64,000 bases of DNA from Geothrix edaphica (GTDB taxonomy: Bacteria > Acidobacteriota > Holophagae > Holophagales > Holophagaceae), in contig NZ_BSDC01000001.1 of NCBI RefSeq assembly GCF_030268045.1, positions 1,612,001 through 1,676,000 on the forward strand, written 5' to 3'. Of the stretch, positions 44,548 to 53,483 are shown in pieces. The first letter of the stretch is position 1. The number at the start of each line of letters is the position of its first letter. The position numbers and the translations under genes are program-made. The notes beneath the pieces are model-generated. The model did no database searches and was not told the DNA's origin. It was given only the letters and a program-made list of their open reading frames with translations.

Positions 44548-44775
44548 CTATACCGGCTCGAACCCTTCATCGCGGAGGAAGTCCCGGGCATCTTCGGGAT
44601 CGCCGAAGCGGGCGACGACCATGTCGCCTTCGTTCCCATCGCCATCCAGGGCATCCAGGCTGTTCCGCTCCCGGATCACGCAGGACCCGCCGATCTCATC
44701 CAGGCCGAACTGCACCAGCTCCCGGATGACGCCGTGCTCATCCCGCCACAACTCGACATGCAGATCCGTTCCCAT
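44548..44775 (-). CDS. Small acidic hypothetical protein
   Basis: 75 residues starting MGTDLHVELWRDEHGVIRELVQFGLDEIGG and ending with a segment (VVARFGDPEDARDFLRDEGF) that resembles short proteins of unknown function. No signal peptide or membrane segment. GGAGG ends five bases before the ATG at 44775; an in-frame GTG at 44781 overlaps that site and is unlikely. It lies 31 bp after the CNB-FHA gene on the same strand. Confidence 0.6.
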   Translation of the reverse strand: MGTDLHVELWRDEHGVIRELVQFGLDEIGGSCVIRERNSLDALDGDGNEGDMVVARFGDPEDARDFLRDEGFEPV

Positions 44776-44806
44776 GGCCACCTCCGGTGTTCCGTCCGCC
44801 GGAAGG

Positions 44807-45529
44807 TTAGTTCTTTTCGAAGAACAGCACCACCATGCCGAAGCCGACCCGGTCGCCGTGCTTCAGCTCCCGGGGCTCGCCAGGCTGGATGCGCTCGCCC
44901 CGCACGAAGGTGCCGTTGGCGACGCCGGGCTCCTCCAGCAGGAAGTACCGGCCATGCTCGCAGAGGATGCGGGCGTGGCGCCGGGACACGCTCAGGTTGT
45001 GGTCCTCCTCGGTGAGGTCGATGTCGGGATGCACGCCCGTGGTGGGGTCGAAGCGGCCGATGAGGGACCCGTGGGCCAGGATGGGGTGGGGCTTGCCGCT
45101 GAGCACGGACACGAGGTTCGCCACCGGCGTTCCCGCGGCCTTGGCGGGCCGGCTGGCATCCAGCTCCTCCACCCGCTCGCCCAGCTCCCGGTGCCGCTGC
45201 GCCAGGCGCTGCATCATCTTCACGGACACTTCCGGGTTCTGCCGGATCATGCGCATGAAGGTGCCGCGGTTGATGGCGATGAGGTCCGAGTCCTCCAGGG
45301 CCAGGGCCGTGTGCTGGCGCGGCAGGGCCTCCAGGAGGCTGCCTTCCCCGAAGAAATCCCCCTTGGACAGTTCCTCCGCCCATTCCCCCTTGGGCTCCTC
45401 TGAGACATACAGCCGCACCCGGCCCGCGAGGATGATGTACATCTGCTGGGCCATCTCCCCTTTGCGGAAGATGATCTCGCCTTCGCGGAAGCGCAGCTTG
45501 CTTTGGTCGATGAAGCTGGGTTCAGCCAT
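44807..45529 (-). CDS. Cyclic-nucleotide-binding domain fused to an FHA domain
   Basis: 240 residues. Residues ~8-115 are a CRP-type sensor fold (IIFRKGEMAQQMYIILAGRVRLYV, GDFFGEGSLLEALPRQHTALAL with the phosphate-binding-cassette position). Residues ~140-238 are an FHA domain (SLIGRFDPTTGVHPDIDL, LSVSRRHARI, NGTFVRGERI), which binds phosphothreonine. There is no DNA-binding helix-turn-helix, so it is a signalling adaptor rather than a transcription factor. No Ser/Thr kinase is in this window. It follows the fRMsr gene by 24 bp. Confidence 0.85.
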   Translation of the reverse strand: MAEPSFIDQSKLRFREGEIIFRKGEMAQQMYIILAGRVRLYVSEEPKGEWAEELSKGDFFGEGSLLEALPRQHTALALEDSDLIAINRGTFMRMIRQNPEVSVKMMQRLAQRHRELGERVEELDASRPAKAAGTPVANLVSVLSGKPHPILAHGSLIGRFDPTTGVHPDIDLTEEDHNLSVSRRHARILCEHGRYFLLEEPGVANGTFVRGERIQPGEPRELKHGDRVGFGMVVLFFEKN

Positions 45530-45553
45530 GCGGGTCCCGGAGAGTGCCCTAGG

Positions 45554-46090
45554 TTAACCGATGCCAGGCGATGGGTGAACCTCTCCAGAGAACGCGCGCG
45601 CCATCAGAGCTTCCAGGATCCGGGCCTCGGCGGCCGAGAACCCGCTCGGATGCGGGGAATCCAGGTCCAGCACGGCGCGGAGGCGGCCGCCAACCGTGAT
45701 GGGAATCACGAGCTCGGAGCGGGTGGCGTCATCGCAGGCGATGTGGCCGGGAAAGGCCTGGACATCAGGCACCAGCTGGGTGGTTTCCGTGCGGGCGCAG
45801 GCTCCGCAGACCCCCCGCTCGAAGGGGATGCGCAGGCAACCCATGCCGCCCTGATAGGGGCCCACCGCCAGCAGACGCTCGCCGATGCGCCGGTAGAAGC
45901 CGCACCAGTTGACCTGGGGTAGCGTCTCCCACAGGAGGCAGGCCAGGGTCGCCTGGATGGCCACCTCGTCGGTCTCGCCTTCAAGCGCCGCGAGCACCTG
46001 CGGAAGCGCGGATTCGAGGCGCGCCACCCGCGCGGGTTCTGACAGCAGGGTGCCCCGCGCCACCGGTTCCAGCAGGATCCCCTCGCTCAT
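45554..46090 (-). CDS. msrC: Free methionine-(R)-sulfoxide reductase (GAF domain)
   Basis: 178 residues. A single GAF domain with the fRMsr signature: NWCGFYR, VGPYQGGMGCLRIPFERGVCGACAR, VQAFPGHIACDDATRSELVIPI. Cysteines 85, 95 and 119 correspond to the three used by the E. coli enzyme. It reduces free L-methionine-(R)-sulfoxide with thioredoxin. The start is the second ATG of an ATGATG (46090), giving five bases from GGAGG. Divergent from lpxK. Confidence 0.88.
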   Translation of the reverse strand: MSEGILLEPVARGTLLSEPARVARLESALPQVLAALEGETDEVAIQATLACLLWETLPQVNWCGFYRRIGERLLAVGPYQGGMGCLRIPFERGVCGACARTETTQLVPDVQAFPGHIACDDATRSELVIPITVGGRLRAVLDLDSPHPSGFSAAEARILEALMARAFSGEVHPSPGIG

Positions 46091-46150
46091 CATCTCCTCC
46101 GCCGCCCTGATGCCGTGACCCCGTGGGGGTTTTGTTGGACACTCTAGCCC

Positions 46151-47179
46151 ATGTCCATTCTGCGCTATCTGGCCGCTCCCCTGTCCCCGTTGTACGGGAT
46201 GGTGGTGCGCGCCCGGAACCGCAGCTTCGACGCCCACCCGGAGCGGATCGCCCACGCCTCCGTCCCGGTGGTGTCCATCGGCAACCTGAGTGCCGGAGGC
46301 ACGGGCAAGACCCCCCTCACCCTGTTCCTGGCCGAAGGCCTCGAAGCGGCGGGCTGGCGCAACGCGGTCTTGTCCCGGGGCTACGGGGGACGGCGCGAGA
46401 TTGATCCCATGAGCGTGGAAGCGGATTCCGATCCCCGGCAGACCGGCGATGAGCCCCTGCTCATGGCCCGGCGCCTGGGGCCGGAGCGGGTGGTGGTGGG
46501 GCGGAAGCGCCATGCCGCCGCCCTGCGGGCCCTGGCCCAGCGACCGGACCTGCGCTGCCTGCTGCTCGATGACGGCTTCCAGCACCGGGCCCTGCACCGG
46601 GATCTGGACCTGCTGGTGCTCGATGGCGTGCGGCTCTGGGGCAACGGCCGCATGCTGCCGCTGGGGAACCTGCGCGAGCCCATGGACAGCGCGCAGCGCG
46701 CCCACGCGCTGGTGGTCACGAGGGCCGCCCGCGTGAAGGATCGCGGGATGGTGGAGGTCTGGTGGGCCCGTTTCGGCAGCGGCGGCCCCATCTTCTGGGT
46801 GGACTTCGTCCTGGGGGCGCTGCGCCGCTGGGACACGGGCGACCGCCAGCCCATCCCCCTGCCCGGCCTGGGCCCGGCCTTCGCCTGGTGCGGCCTGGGC
46901 CACCCGGAGGCCTTCTATGCCGATCTGCTGGTGGCCGGCCAGGCCTGGACCGGATCCCACAGCTATCCGGACCACCGGGGCCCCACCCCCGCCGAGCTGG
47001 TCCGGCTCCAGGTCCGCGCCAAGATGGAGGACGCCGCCTGGCTGGTCTGCACGGAGAAGGACGCCGTGAAGCTGGGTCGCGGACATGCCAGCGTACTGGA
47101 GCTGCCCCTGTTCATCGCCGAGCAGCGGGTCGCCGGTGGGGAAACCTTGCTCGCCTGGCTGAAGTCCGAGCTCGCCTGA
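46151..47179 (+). CDS. lpxK: Tetraacyldisaccharide 4'-kinase
   Basis: 342 residues. Walker A SIGNLSAGGTGKTPLTLFL, LSRGYGG, GDEPLLMARRL, the Walker-B-like LLLDDGFQHR, and CTEKDAVKL near the C-terminus. It phosphorylates lipid A precursor at the 4' position, showing an LPS-bearing outer membrane. An N-terminal hydrophobic segment anchors it to the inner membrane. There is no clear ribosome site before the ATG at 46151. Confidence 0.94.
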   Translation: MSILRYLAAPLSPLYGMVVRARNRSFDAHPERIAHASVPVVSIGNLSAGGTGKTPLTLFLAEGLEAAGWRNAVLSRGYGGRREIDPMSVEADSDPRQTGDEPLLMARRLGPERVVVGRKRHAAALRALAQRPDLRCLLLDDGFQHRALHRDLDLLVLDGVRLWGNGRMLPLGNLREPMDSAQRAHALVVTRAARVKDRGMVEVWWARFGSGGPIFWVDFVLGALRRWDTGDRQPIPLPGLGPAFAWCGLGHPEAFYADLLVAGQAWTGSHSYPDHRGPTPAELVRLQVRAKMEDAAWLVCTEKDAVKLGRGHASVLELPLFIAEQRVAGGETLLAWLKSELA

Positions 47180-47286
47180 ACGGGCCCCCAGGAAGGAACC
47201 GGCGTGGCTTCCCAAAGCCCGGCTGGATCGCTATGCTTGCGCCCACCAAGCCACTCCAACCAGATCCATCTCTTCAGGGGGATACG

Positions 47287-48543
47287 ATGCTCAGGCAGGC
47301 CTTCTACGGTTCTCTCTTGCTGGCGGCCCTCGGCCTTCACGCCGGGGATTCGGTCAAGCTCGCCATCACGGGTCCCTTCACCGGCGGTTCCGCCCCCATG
47401 GGCGCCTCCATGCGGGACGGCGCCAAGCTGGCCATCGCGGAGATCAACGCCGCGGGCGGCATCCAGGTGGGCGGCAAGAAGCTGAAGATCGACATCATCG
47501 AGCGGGACGATGAGGCCAAGAACGAGCGCGGGGCCCTCATCGCCCAGGAGCTGGCCGCCATGAACGACCTGTCCGGCGTCATCGGCACCGTGAACACAGG
47601 CGTCTGCATGGCGGGCGACAAGCACTTCCAGGAGAAGGGCGTCACCAAGATCATCTGCCCCGCCGCGGGTTCCGCCTCCATGACCCAGTGGAGCAAGGCC
47701 GGCGTGAAGGACCTCTCCATCTTCCGGTTCGCGGCCCACGATGGCATCCAGGCCGCCATGGTGGTCGAGGAGGCCATCAACCGCAAGTTCACCAAGGTGG
47801 CGGTGGTCTTCGACTCCACCAACTACGGCGTGTCCGGCCGGGACGACATGCTGAACCAGATCAAGCTGCAGGGGAACAAGCTCCAGGTGGTGGCCCAGGA
47901 GAAGTTCAACATCGGCGACAAGGACATGACCGCCCAGCTGCTCCGCGCCAAGGCCGCCGGCGCCCAGGCCGTCCTGATCTGGGCCATCGGCCCCGAGCTG
48001 GCCGCCGTGTCCAACGGCATGGCCAAGATCGGCATGAAGGCGCCCCTCATCGGCGGCTGGACGCTCTCCATGTCCAACTACATCGACAATGCCGGCAAGA
48101 ACGGCAACGGCACCCTCATGCCCCAGACCTTCATCGAGGACCCCATCACCCCCAAGGCCAAGGCCTTCATCGACGGCTACCACAAGACCTACAAGGTGGA
48201 CCGCATCCCCTCCGCGGTGGCCGCCGCCCAGGGCTACGACGCGGTCTACATCTTCGCCGCCGCCGTGAAGCAGGCCGGCACCACGGACACCCACAAGATC
48301 AAGGAGGCCCTGGAGGACCTCAAGGAGCCCGTGAAGGGCGTCATCGCCACCTGGAACCACCCCTACACCAAGTGGAATCCCGCGGACGTGACCACCCACG
48401 AGGCCTTCCGTCGCGAGCAGACTGTCATGGGCATGGTGCAGGACGGCCGCGTGGTCTTCGGCAATGCCGCCGACAAGGCCCGCCTGATCAAGGAGGCCGC
48501 CGCCAAGCCCGCCGCGAAGCCGGCCAAGGGCAAAACCAAGTAG
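47287..48543 (+). CDS. livK: Branched-chain amino acid ABC transporter substrate-binding protein
   Basis: 418 residues. A signal peptide (MLRQAFYGSLLLAALGLHAGD) precedes the periplasmic-binding fold (VKLAITGPFTGGSAPMGASMRDGAKLAIAEINAAGGI through YDAVYIFAAAVKQAGTTD). The last ~20 residues are an Ala/Lys/Pro tail. It delivers ligand, likely Leu/Ile/Val or a related carboxylate, to the LivH-LivM permease. AGGGGG precedes the ATG at 47287. A hairpin separates it from livH. Confidence 0.9.
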   Translation: MLRQAFYGSLLLAALGLHAGDSVKLAITGPFTGGSAPMGASMRDGAKLAIAEINAAGGIQVGGKKLKIDIIERDDEAKNERGALIAQELAAMNDLSGVIGTVNTGVCMAGDKHFQEKGVTKIICPAAGSASMTQWSKAGVKDLSIFRFAAHDGIQAAMVVEEAINRKFTKVAVVFDSTNYGVSGRDDMLNQIKLQGNKLQVVAQEKFNIGDKDMTAQLLRAKAAGAQAVLIWAIGPELAAVSNGMAKIGMKAPLIGGWTLSMSNYIDNAGKNGNGTLMPQTFIEDPITPKAKAFIDGYHKTYKVDRIPSAVAAAQGYDAVYIFAAAVKQAGTTDTHKIKEALEDLKEPVKGVIATWNHPYTKWNPADVTTHEAFRREQTVMGMVQDGRVVFGNAADKARLIKEAAAKPAAKPAKGKTK

Positions 48544-48566
48544 CTGACCTGGCCTCATCGCCGCTC

Positions 48567-48592
48567 CGGGGGGCTTCGGCCCCCCGCCTTTT
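48567..48592 (+). terminator. Attenuator/partial terminator between livK and livH
   Basis: An 8-bp GC stem with TTCG tetraloop (48567-48574 with 48579-48586) followed by CCTTTT. Such hairpins after binding-protein genes keep the binding protein more abundant than the permease. Confidence 0.7.
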
Positions 48593-48616
48593 CCGCCCGT
48601 CACCGGGGGCCCAGAC

Positions 48617-49495
48617 ATGAACCCTTCGATCATCGGACAGATGGCCGTCAGCGGCGCCCTCATGGGGCTCGTGTACGCCCTCATCGCCTACGGCTTCCAG
48701 CTCACCTACGCCACGAGCAAGAGCATCAACTTCGGCCAGGGCGAGCTGGTGATGGTGTCCGCCTTCTTCAGCCTCACCCTCACCAACCTGGGCCTGCCCT
48801 ACTGGCTGATGGTGCCGGGGGGCCTGCTCTTCGGCGCCCTGCTCGGCCTGATCGTCGAGCGGGCAGGCGTCCGGCTCGCGCTGGAACAGAAAAGTGAAGG
48901 CTGGATCCTGCTCAGCATCATCATCGGGCTCTTCTTCTTCTCTGCCGCCGAGAACATCTGGGGGCGCGATGACCGTCCCTTTCCCACTCCGATCTCCGCC
49001 GATCCCATCCACATCCTGGGCGTGGATATCACCCGCCTTGAGCTGTCGGTGGCCGTGGGCGTGCTCGCCATCATGGGCCTGGTCGAACTGTTCAAGCGCC
49101 GCACCCTGCTGGGCAAGGCCTTCGAGGCCGTGTCCGCCGACCGGGATGCGGCCGAGCTCATGGGCATCTCGGCCACGCGCACGGTGATGCTCTCCTACGC
49201 GCTGTCGGGTGCCGTCGCGGCCCTGGCCGGCATCCTCGTCTCACCCATCACCACCGTCGGCCCCACCATGGCCTCGGCCCTCATCCTCAAGGCCTTCTCC
49301 GTAGCCGTGGTGGCGGGGCTGGATTCGGGCTTCGGGGTGGTGCTCATCGGCATGGCCCTCGGCGCGCTGGAGAGCCTGGCGAGCTTCTACCTGGGCAGCG
49401 GCTGGCGCGAGGCGCCCGGCCTCACCCTCCTGATCCTCGCCCTGGCCGTGCGCCCCACCGGTGTCTTCGGCAAAGCCGTCATCCGGAAGGTGTGA
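48617..49495 (+). CDS. livH: Branched-chain amino acid ABC transporter permease LivH
   Basis: 292 residues, about eight membrane helices. It has the family motifs GLVYALIAYGFQLTYATSKSINFGQGELVM and the cytoplasmic EAA-like loop FEAVSADRDAAELMGISATRTVMLSYALSGAVAALAGIL. It forms the membrane channel with the LivM half of the next gene. The next ATG comes one base after its stop. Confidence 0.94.
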   Translation: MNPSIIGQMAVSGALMGLVYALIAYGFQLTYATSKSINFGQGELVMVSAFFSLTLTNLGLPYWLMVPGGLLFGALLGLIVERAGVRLALEQKSEGWILLSIIIGLFFFSAAENIWGRDDRPFPTPISADPIHILGVDITRLELSVAVGVLAIMGLVELFKRRTLLGKAFEAVSADRDAAELMGISATRTVMLSYALSGAVAALAGILVSPITTVGPTMASALILKAFSVAVVAGLDSGFGVVLIGMALGALESLASFYLGSGWREAPGLTLLILALAVRPTGVFGKAVIRKV

Positions 49496-49496
49496 C

Positions 49497-51449
49497 ATGC
49501 GCCGCATCCTTCTCCTTCGCGGCGCCGAACTCGCGGTCTTCGCCTTCCTCGCCACCGTCCCGCTGCTGGTGGTGAATCCCTACGCTCTGGGCCTCCTCAC
49601 CCTCCTGGCCATCTACGGGATCCTCCTCATCGGATTGGATGTCACCGTGGGTTACCTCGGCCAGGTGAACCTCGGCCATGTGGCCTTTCTGGGGCTGGGC
49701 GCCTACGCCGCCGGCCTCGCCGTCACCCGGTTCGGCCTTGGCCTGGTTCCCGCGCTGGCCGTGGCCATCATCGTAGGTCTGCTCCTGGGAGCGCTGCTCG
49801 CTCTGCCCGCCCTGCGCCTCGAAGGGCCGCAATTCGCCCTGGCGACGTTGAGCTTTGCGGCCCTCAGCACCACGGCCCTCAATGAGCTGGAGACCCTCAC
49901 CGGCGGCGCCCAGGGCCTCAGTCTCGTGCGCCCGCCACTGTTCGGACATGCCCTCACGCCCTCGCTCTTCTACTGGCTGTGCATGGTCCTGCTGGCCCTG
50001 GTCTGGATGGTGATGCGGAACCTGCTGTCCTCCCAGTGGGGCCGGGCCTTCGAGGCCCTGCGGGACAGCCCCATCGCCACGGACGCCATGGGTGTGGGCA
50101 CCTACTACCACAAGGTCGCCGCCTTCTCCCTGGGCTCGGGCCTCGGGGGGCTCGCCGGCGGGCTCTACGCCTTCAACTTCCAGTACCTCCAGCCCCAGAG
50201 CTTCGTCTACGAGCTGATGATCATCCTCCTGCTGGGCGTGGTGCTGGGCGGCCGCAAGAGCCTGTGGGGCGCCTTTGTGGGCGCCACGGTGGTGGTCCTG
50301 CTTCCCAACCTGCTGTCCAACCGGATGCTCTTCCATGTCTTCAGCGGCGCCGGATTCGCCGTGGCCCTGGCCGCGGGCCTGCGGGGCCTGGTGAAGAAGA
50401 CCACGCGGCCCTTCCAGGCCTTCGCCCCCGTGGTGGCCATGGGCCTCCTCGCCGTCGGCGGCTTCTTCGTGGAGAACACCGAGGACTGGCGCAAGGGCAT
50501 CTTCGCCCTGATGCTCTTCTCCGTGGTGGTAGGCCTGCCCGAGGGCCTCATGGGCTTCCTGGCCATCTTCCTGGCCAAGCTGTTCCGGGTGCCCCCCGCG
50601 CCCCTACCTGCGCCTTCGGACCTGGACGCGGTGCTGCCCCTGCGGGGCCAGGGCGACGGCCCCCTGCTCGTCCTGAGCGACCTCCACCGCCATTTCGGCG
50701 GCGTGAAGGCCGTGGATGGGCTGTCCATGCAGGTGCGCGCCGGCACCATCCACGGCCTCATCGGGCCGAACGGCTCGGGCAAGAGCACCGTGGTGAACGT
50801 GATCTCCGGCCTCTACACGGCGACTTCGGGCGGAATGTCCCTCCGCGGGTCGGAGCTGCCCCAGGGCAGCCTCAACCGGGTGGCCCGGGCCGGCGTGGCC
50901 CGCACCTTCCAGAACCTCCAGCTCTTCAGCGAGCTCACGGCCCTCGAGAACGTGATGGTCGCGCTCAAGGGCGTCTACAGGATGCCCCTCCCCCTGGTGC
51001 TGCTGGGCTTCGCCCGGGCCGAGGAGCGGCACGCCCAGGCCGACGCCCTCGCCCTGCTGGAACTCATCGGCCTGAAGGACCAGGCGCGGGCCAAGGCCAA
51101 GGACCTCACCTATGGCGCCCAGCGCTTCCTGGAGATCGCCCGGGCCCTGGCCCGCAAGCCCGACCTGCTGATCCTGGACGAACCCGCCGCGGGGCTCGCC
51201 CACCCGGATGTCATTCAGCAGATCGAAATCATCAGGCGGGTCCACGCCCGGGGCGTCACCATCATCCTCATCGAGCACCACATGGATGTCGTGAGTGAGC
51301 TCTGCGACCAGGTGACGGTGCTGGACGGCGGCAAGGTCATCGCCGAGGGCGCACCGGACGAAGTGAAGCGGCATCCCAAGGTGATCGAGGCCTACCTGGG
51401 CCAGGCCAGCGGCTCCGGGCCTTCCGGCGCCGAGCCCCTGCCCGCGTGA
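49497..51449 (+). CDS. Fused permease-ATPase LivM-LivG
   Basis: 650 residues. Residues ~1-330 are LivM: multiple membrane helices, GYLGQVNLGHVAFLGLGAYAAGL, the coupling loop RAFEALRDSPIATDAMGV. Two further hydrophobic helices lead to ~365. A short linker is followed by the LivG ATPase (~395-640): Walker A IGPNGSGKST, Q-loop TFQNLQLF, signature LTYGAQRFLEIARAL, Walker B LLILDEPAAGL, H-loop IEHHMD. These two are usually separate genes; the fusion is uninterrupted. GGAAGG precedes the ATG at 49497. livF follows after 11 bp. Confidence 0.93.
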   Translation: MRRILLLRGAELAVFAFLATVPLLVVNPYALGLLTLLAIYGILLIGLDVTVGYLGQVNLGHVAFLGLGAYAAGLAVTRFGLGLVPALAVAIIVGLLLGALLALPALRLEGPQFALATLSFAALSTTALNELETLTGGAQGLSLVRPPLFGHALTPSLFYWLCMVLLALVWMVMRNLLSSQWGRAFEALRDSPIATDAMGVGTYYHKVAAFSLGSGLGGLAGGLYAFNFQYLQPQSFVYELMIILLLGVVLGGRKSLWGAFVGATVVVLLPNLLSNRMLFHVFSGAGFAVALAAGLRGLVKKTTRPFQAFAPVVAMGLLAVGGFFVENTEDWRKGIFALMLFSVVVGLPEGLMGFLAIFLAKLFRVPPAPLPAPSDLDAVLPLRGQGDGPLLVLSDLHRHFGGVKAVDGLSMQVRAGTIHGLIGPNGSGKSTVVNVISGLYTATSGGMSLRGSELPQGSLNRVARAGVARTFQNLQLFSELTALENVMVALKGVYRMPLPLVLLGFARAEERHAQADALALLELIGLKDQARAKAKDLTYGAQRFLEIARALARKPDLLILDEPAAGLAHPDVIQQIEIIRRVHARGVTIILIEHHMDVVSELCDQVTVLDGGKVIAEGAPDEVKRHPKVIEAYLGQASGSGPSGAEPLPA

Positions 51450-51460
51450 AGGAGACCGGC

Positions 51461-52177
51461 ATGCTCGTGGTGGATGATCTTCATGCGGGATACGGCGCCA
51501 GCGAGGTGCTGGTCGGCACGTCGCTGACCGTGAAGCCCGGCGCCGTGGTGGCGCTCATCGGGGCCAACGGCGCCGGCAAGACCACCACCATGCGCGCCAT
51601 CTCCGGCCTGCTCCGGCCCTCCCATGGCCGCGTGGTGCTGGATGGCAGGGAGGTGCAGGGCCTCGACGCCTCGCGCATCGCCCGGCTGGGCCTCGCCCAC
51701 TCCCCCGAGGGCCGCAAGGTCTTCGGCCCCCTGTCAGTGGAGGACAACCTGCTGCTGGGCGCCTACGGCCGCCTGCCGAAGTTCCTCGGGTACAAGGCCG
51801 GGGCCCGGGCGGACCTGGACCGCATCTATGAGCTGTTCCCCCGCCTCAAGGATCGCGCGCGCCAGTCAGCCGGCACCCTCTCCGGCGGCGAGCAGCAGAT
51901 GCTCGCCATCGGCCGCGCCCTCATGGCCCGGCCCAAGGTGATGCTGCTGGACGAGCCCTCCATGGGCCTGGCGCCGGTCATCGTGCAGGAGGTCTTCCGC
52001 ACCATCCGCCGTCTCAAGGAGGAGGGCATCACCCTGCTCCTGGTCGAGCAGTTCGCCAAGAGCGCCCTGGAAGTGGCCGACTACGCCTACGTCATGGAGC
52101 GCGGCCACATCGCCGTCGAAGGCACCCCGGAGGAACTGGGCCGGAACGAGCGGGTCCTCGCCGCCTACCTCGGCTGA
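51461..52177 (+). CDS. livF: Branched-chain amino acid ABC transporter ATPase LivF
   Basis: 238 residues. Walker A IGANGAGKTTTMRAISG, signature LSGGEQQMLAIGRAL, Walker B VMLLDEPSMGLAP, and VEQFAKSALEVADYAYVMERG, all typical of LivF. It pairs with the LivG half of the preceding protein to power transport. AAGGAG sets the ATG at 51461; a GTG at 51446 overlaps the previous stop and is less likely. No terminator is seen before the tRNA gene. Confidence 0.95.
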   Translation: MLVVDDLHAGYGASEVLVGTSLTVKPGAVVALIGANGAGKTTTMRAISGLLRPSHGRVVLDGREVQGLDASRIARLGLAHSPEGRKVFGPLSVEDNLLLGAYGRLPKFLGYKAGARADLDRIYELFPRLKDRARQSAGTLSGGEQQMLAIGRALMARPKVMLLDEPSMGLAPVIVQEVFRTIRRLKEEGITLLLVEQFAKSALEVADYAYVMERGHIAVEGTPEELGRNERVLAAYLG

Positions 52178-52224
52178 GCAGGGCTGGCCCGGCGCCGGGC
52201 CTTGAGGTAGGATGATTCCCTGCC

Positions 52225-52299
52225 GCGGGCGTAGTTCAGTGGTAGAACGTCAGCTTCCCAAGCTGAATGTCGCCAGTTCAATCCTGGTCGCCCGCTCCA
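52225..52299 (+). tRNA. tRNA-Gly (anticodon CCC)
   Basis: 75 nt with encoded CCA. The acceptor stem GCGGGCG pairs with CGCCCGC. The D arm is GTTCAGTGGTAGAAC. The anticodon stem TCAGC/GCTGA encloses TTCCCAA, giving CCC, which reads GGG. The T arm has one G-T pair. A TAGGAT element at 52208 may be its -10. Confidence 0.93.
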
Positions 52300-52336
52300 A
52301 ATCAGAAGGCCCGCCATTCGGCGGGTCTTCTGATTT
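52299..52336 (+). terminator. Long hairpin directly after tRNA-Gly
   Basis: A ~17-bp stem (AAATCAGAAG, G, CCCGCC with GGCGGG, T, CTTCTGATTT; one G-T pair) and loop ATTC. Its first base is the final A of the tRNA CCA. The T run inside the second arm fits a terminator. Confidence 0.7.
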
Positions 52337-52373
52337 GGAGTCGGAGAAAGGATGGGACCGGACGAACGATGAC

Positions 52374-53483
52374 CTACCCCTTCCCCTGCGCCTTCTGTTC
52401 AAGGAACCGCTTGGCTTCGCGGCGCAGCAGTTCGGCCACGTTGCGGTCCTTCACCAGCAGCTTCATGTCGCTCTCGAGCAGACGCTTGAAGTGGGTCATG
52501 GCCAGGGGGAGCGGGGTGCGCGGGTTCAGGACCAGAGCCTTGGTGATGGTGTATTTCTTCATCCATTCCCGGTTGCTGGCGATGATCCGCAGCACCTCGT
52601 CGTTCACGGTGCGCATCTGCGCGATGTAGGCCACCTCGCCTTCCGTGATTCGACCGTTCCGCATGACGTTCACCTGGATGAGGCGGTTGGCCTCGCGGAT
52701 GAGGATGGTGCGCTCCTCCTTGCCGCCCTTGATGGCCAGCATGATCTTCTGGTTGGTCCGCAGCTTCGCCACGCGCTGAGAGAGGGTGAGGACGATCTCC
52801 TCGCCCTGGTCGTCCACCAGGGGCCTCTGGGCCAGCAGGCGCCGCTCCGCGGCCATCTCCTCGGACTCGATCTCCGCCTCTTCCTCTTCCCTGGACTTCT
52901 CTTTCGGCAGGGGCAGCTCCGCCCAGGCCTTGTCCAGGTGCCCCGCCTCCACCTCGTCGAGGATCTCCAGCCGCTCCTTCTTGACCTCCTCGGGGACCAG
53001 GCGCAGCACATCGAACCGATACTCGTTCACGCGGCGCTTGATGACGTACTCGCCCTCGGGATGCTCCTCCAGCAGGTCGAGGATCCTCGGCCGCGCCATC
53101 CACATCACCTGGTTGTTCAGCACGATCTCCAGCACCGAGCCAGGCAGGCTGGGGACCGAGGCCTCCACGATCTCCGCCGTCAGCGACGGGTTCAGCAGGG
53201 CCTCCTCCAGCAGGGCCGGCTCTTTCCGGTGGCAGAGCACCAGCTGCAGGGGCCCCGGCGGTTCTACGGCATCAAGGAAAACCCCCGCCAGCATGGACTC
53301 GGGCATGGCCCCGAGGCACTCGAGGGCCCGGGCCGTGTAGGGCGTTTCCCGAAGCGCGGCGTGGGCCAGGGCCTGGAGGAGATCCCTGGTCGGAACCGGC
53401 AGGCCCCCGCCCACCAAGGTCATCCCCATGGGCTCAGGCAGGGTGCCCTGCAGGAAACGTTCGACAATGGGGTTCAGACTCAT
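52374..53483 (-). CDS. Hypothetical protein, 369 residues, unrecognised
   Basis: No signal peptide or membrane helix. Mostly helical with a highly charged middle (KEKSREEEEAEIESEEMAAERR at ~195-216, quoted in part as REEEEAEIESEE). HEAT-like or armadillo-like segments occur at both ends (LLEEALLNPSLTAEIVE, KALVLNPRTPLPLAMTHFKRLLE). NPRTPLPLAMTHFKRL recurs in conserved proteins of unknown role in several phyla, as far as I recall. Start overlaps the RodZ-like stop (ATGA), so it is the last gene of the operon begun at 56528 or earlier. Confidence 0.6.
   Translation of the reverse strand: MSLNPIVERFLQGTLPEPMGMTLVGGGLPVPTRDLLQALAHAALRETPYTARALECLGAMPESMLAGVFLDAVEPPGPLQLVLCHRKEPALLEEALLNPSLTAEIVEASVPSLPGSVLEIVLNNQVMWMARPRILDLLEEHPEGEYVIKRRVNEYRFDVLRLVPEEVKKERLEILDEVEAGHLDKAWAELPLPKEKSREEEEAEIESEEMAAERRLLAQRPLVDDQGEEIVLTLSQRVAKLRTNQKIMLAIKGGKEERTILIREANRLIQVNVMRNGRITEGEVAYIAQMRTVNDEVLRIIASNREWMKKYTITKALVLNPRTPLPLAMTHFKRLLESDMKLLVKDRNVAELLRREAKRFLEQKAQGKG

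Noticed and set aside
45554-47215. A 553-codon minus-strand extension of the methionine sulfoxide reductase frame through lpxK
   Set aside because: Only the part from 46090 matches the GAF family and has GGAGG; lpxK on the other strand is complete.
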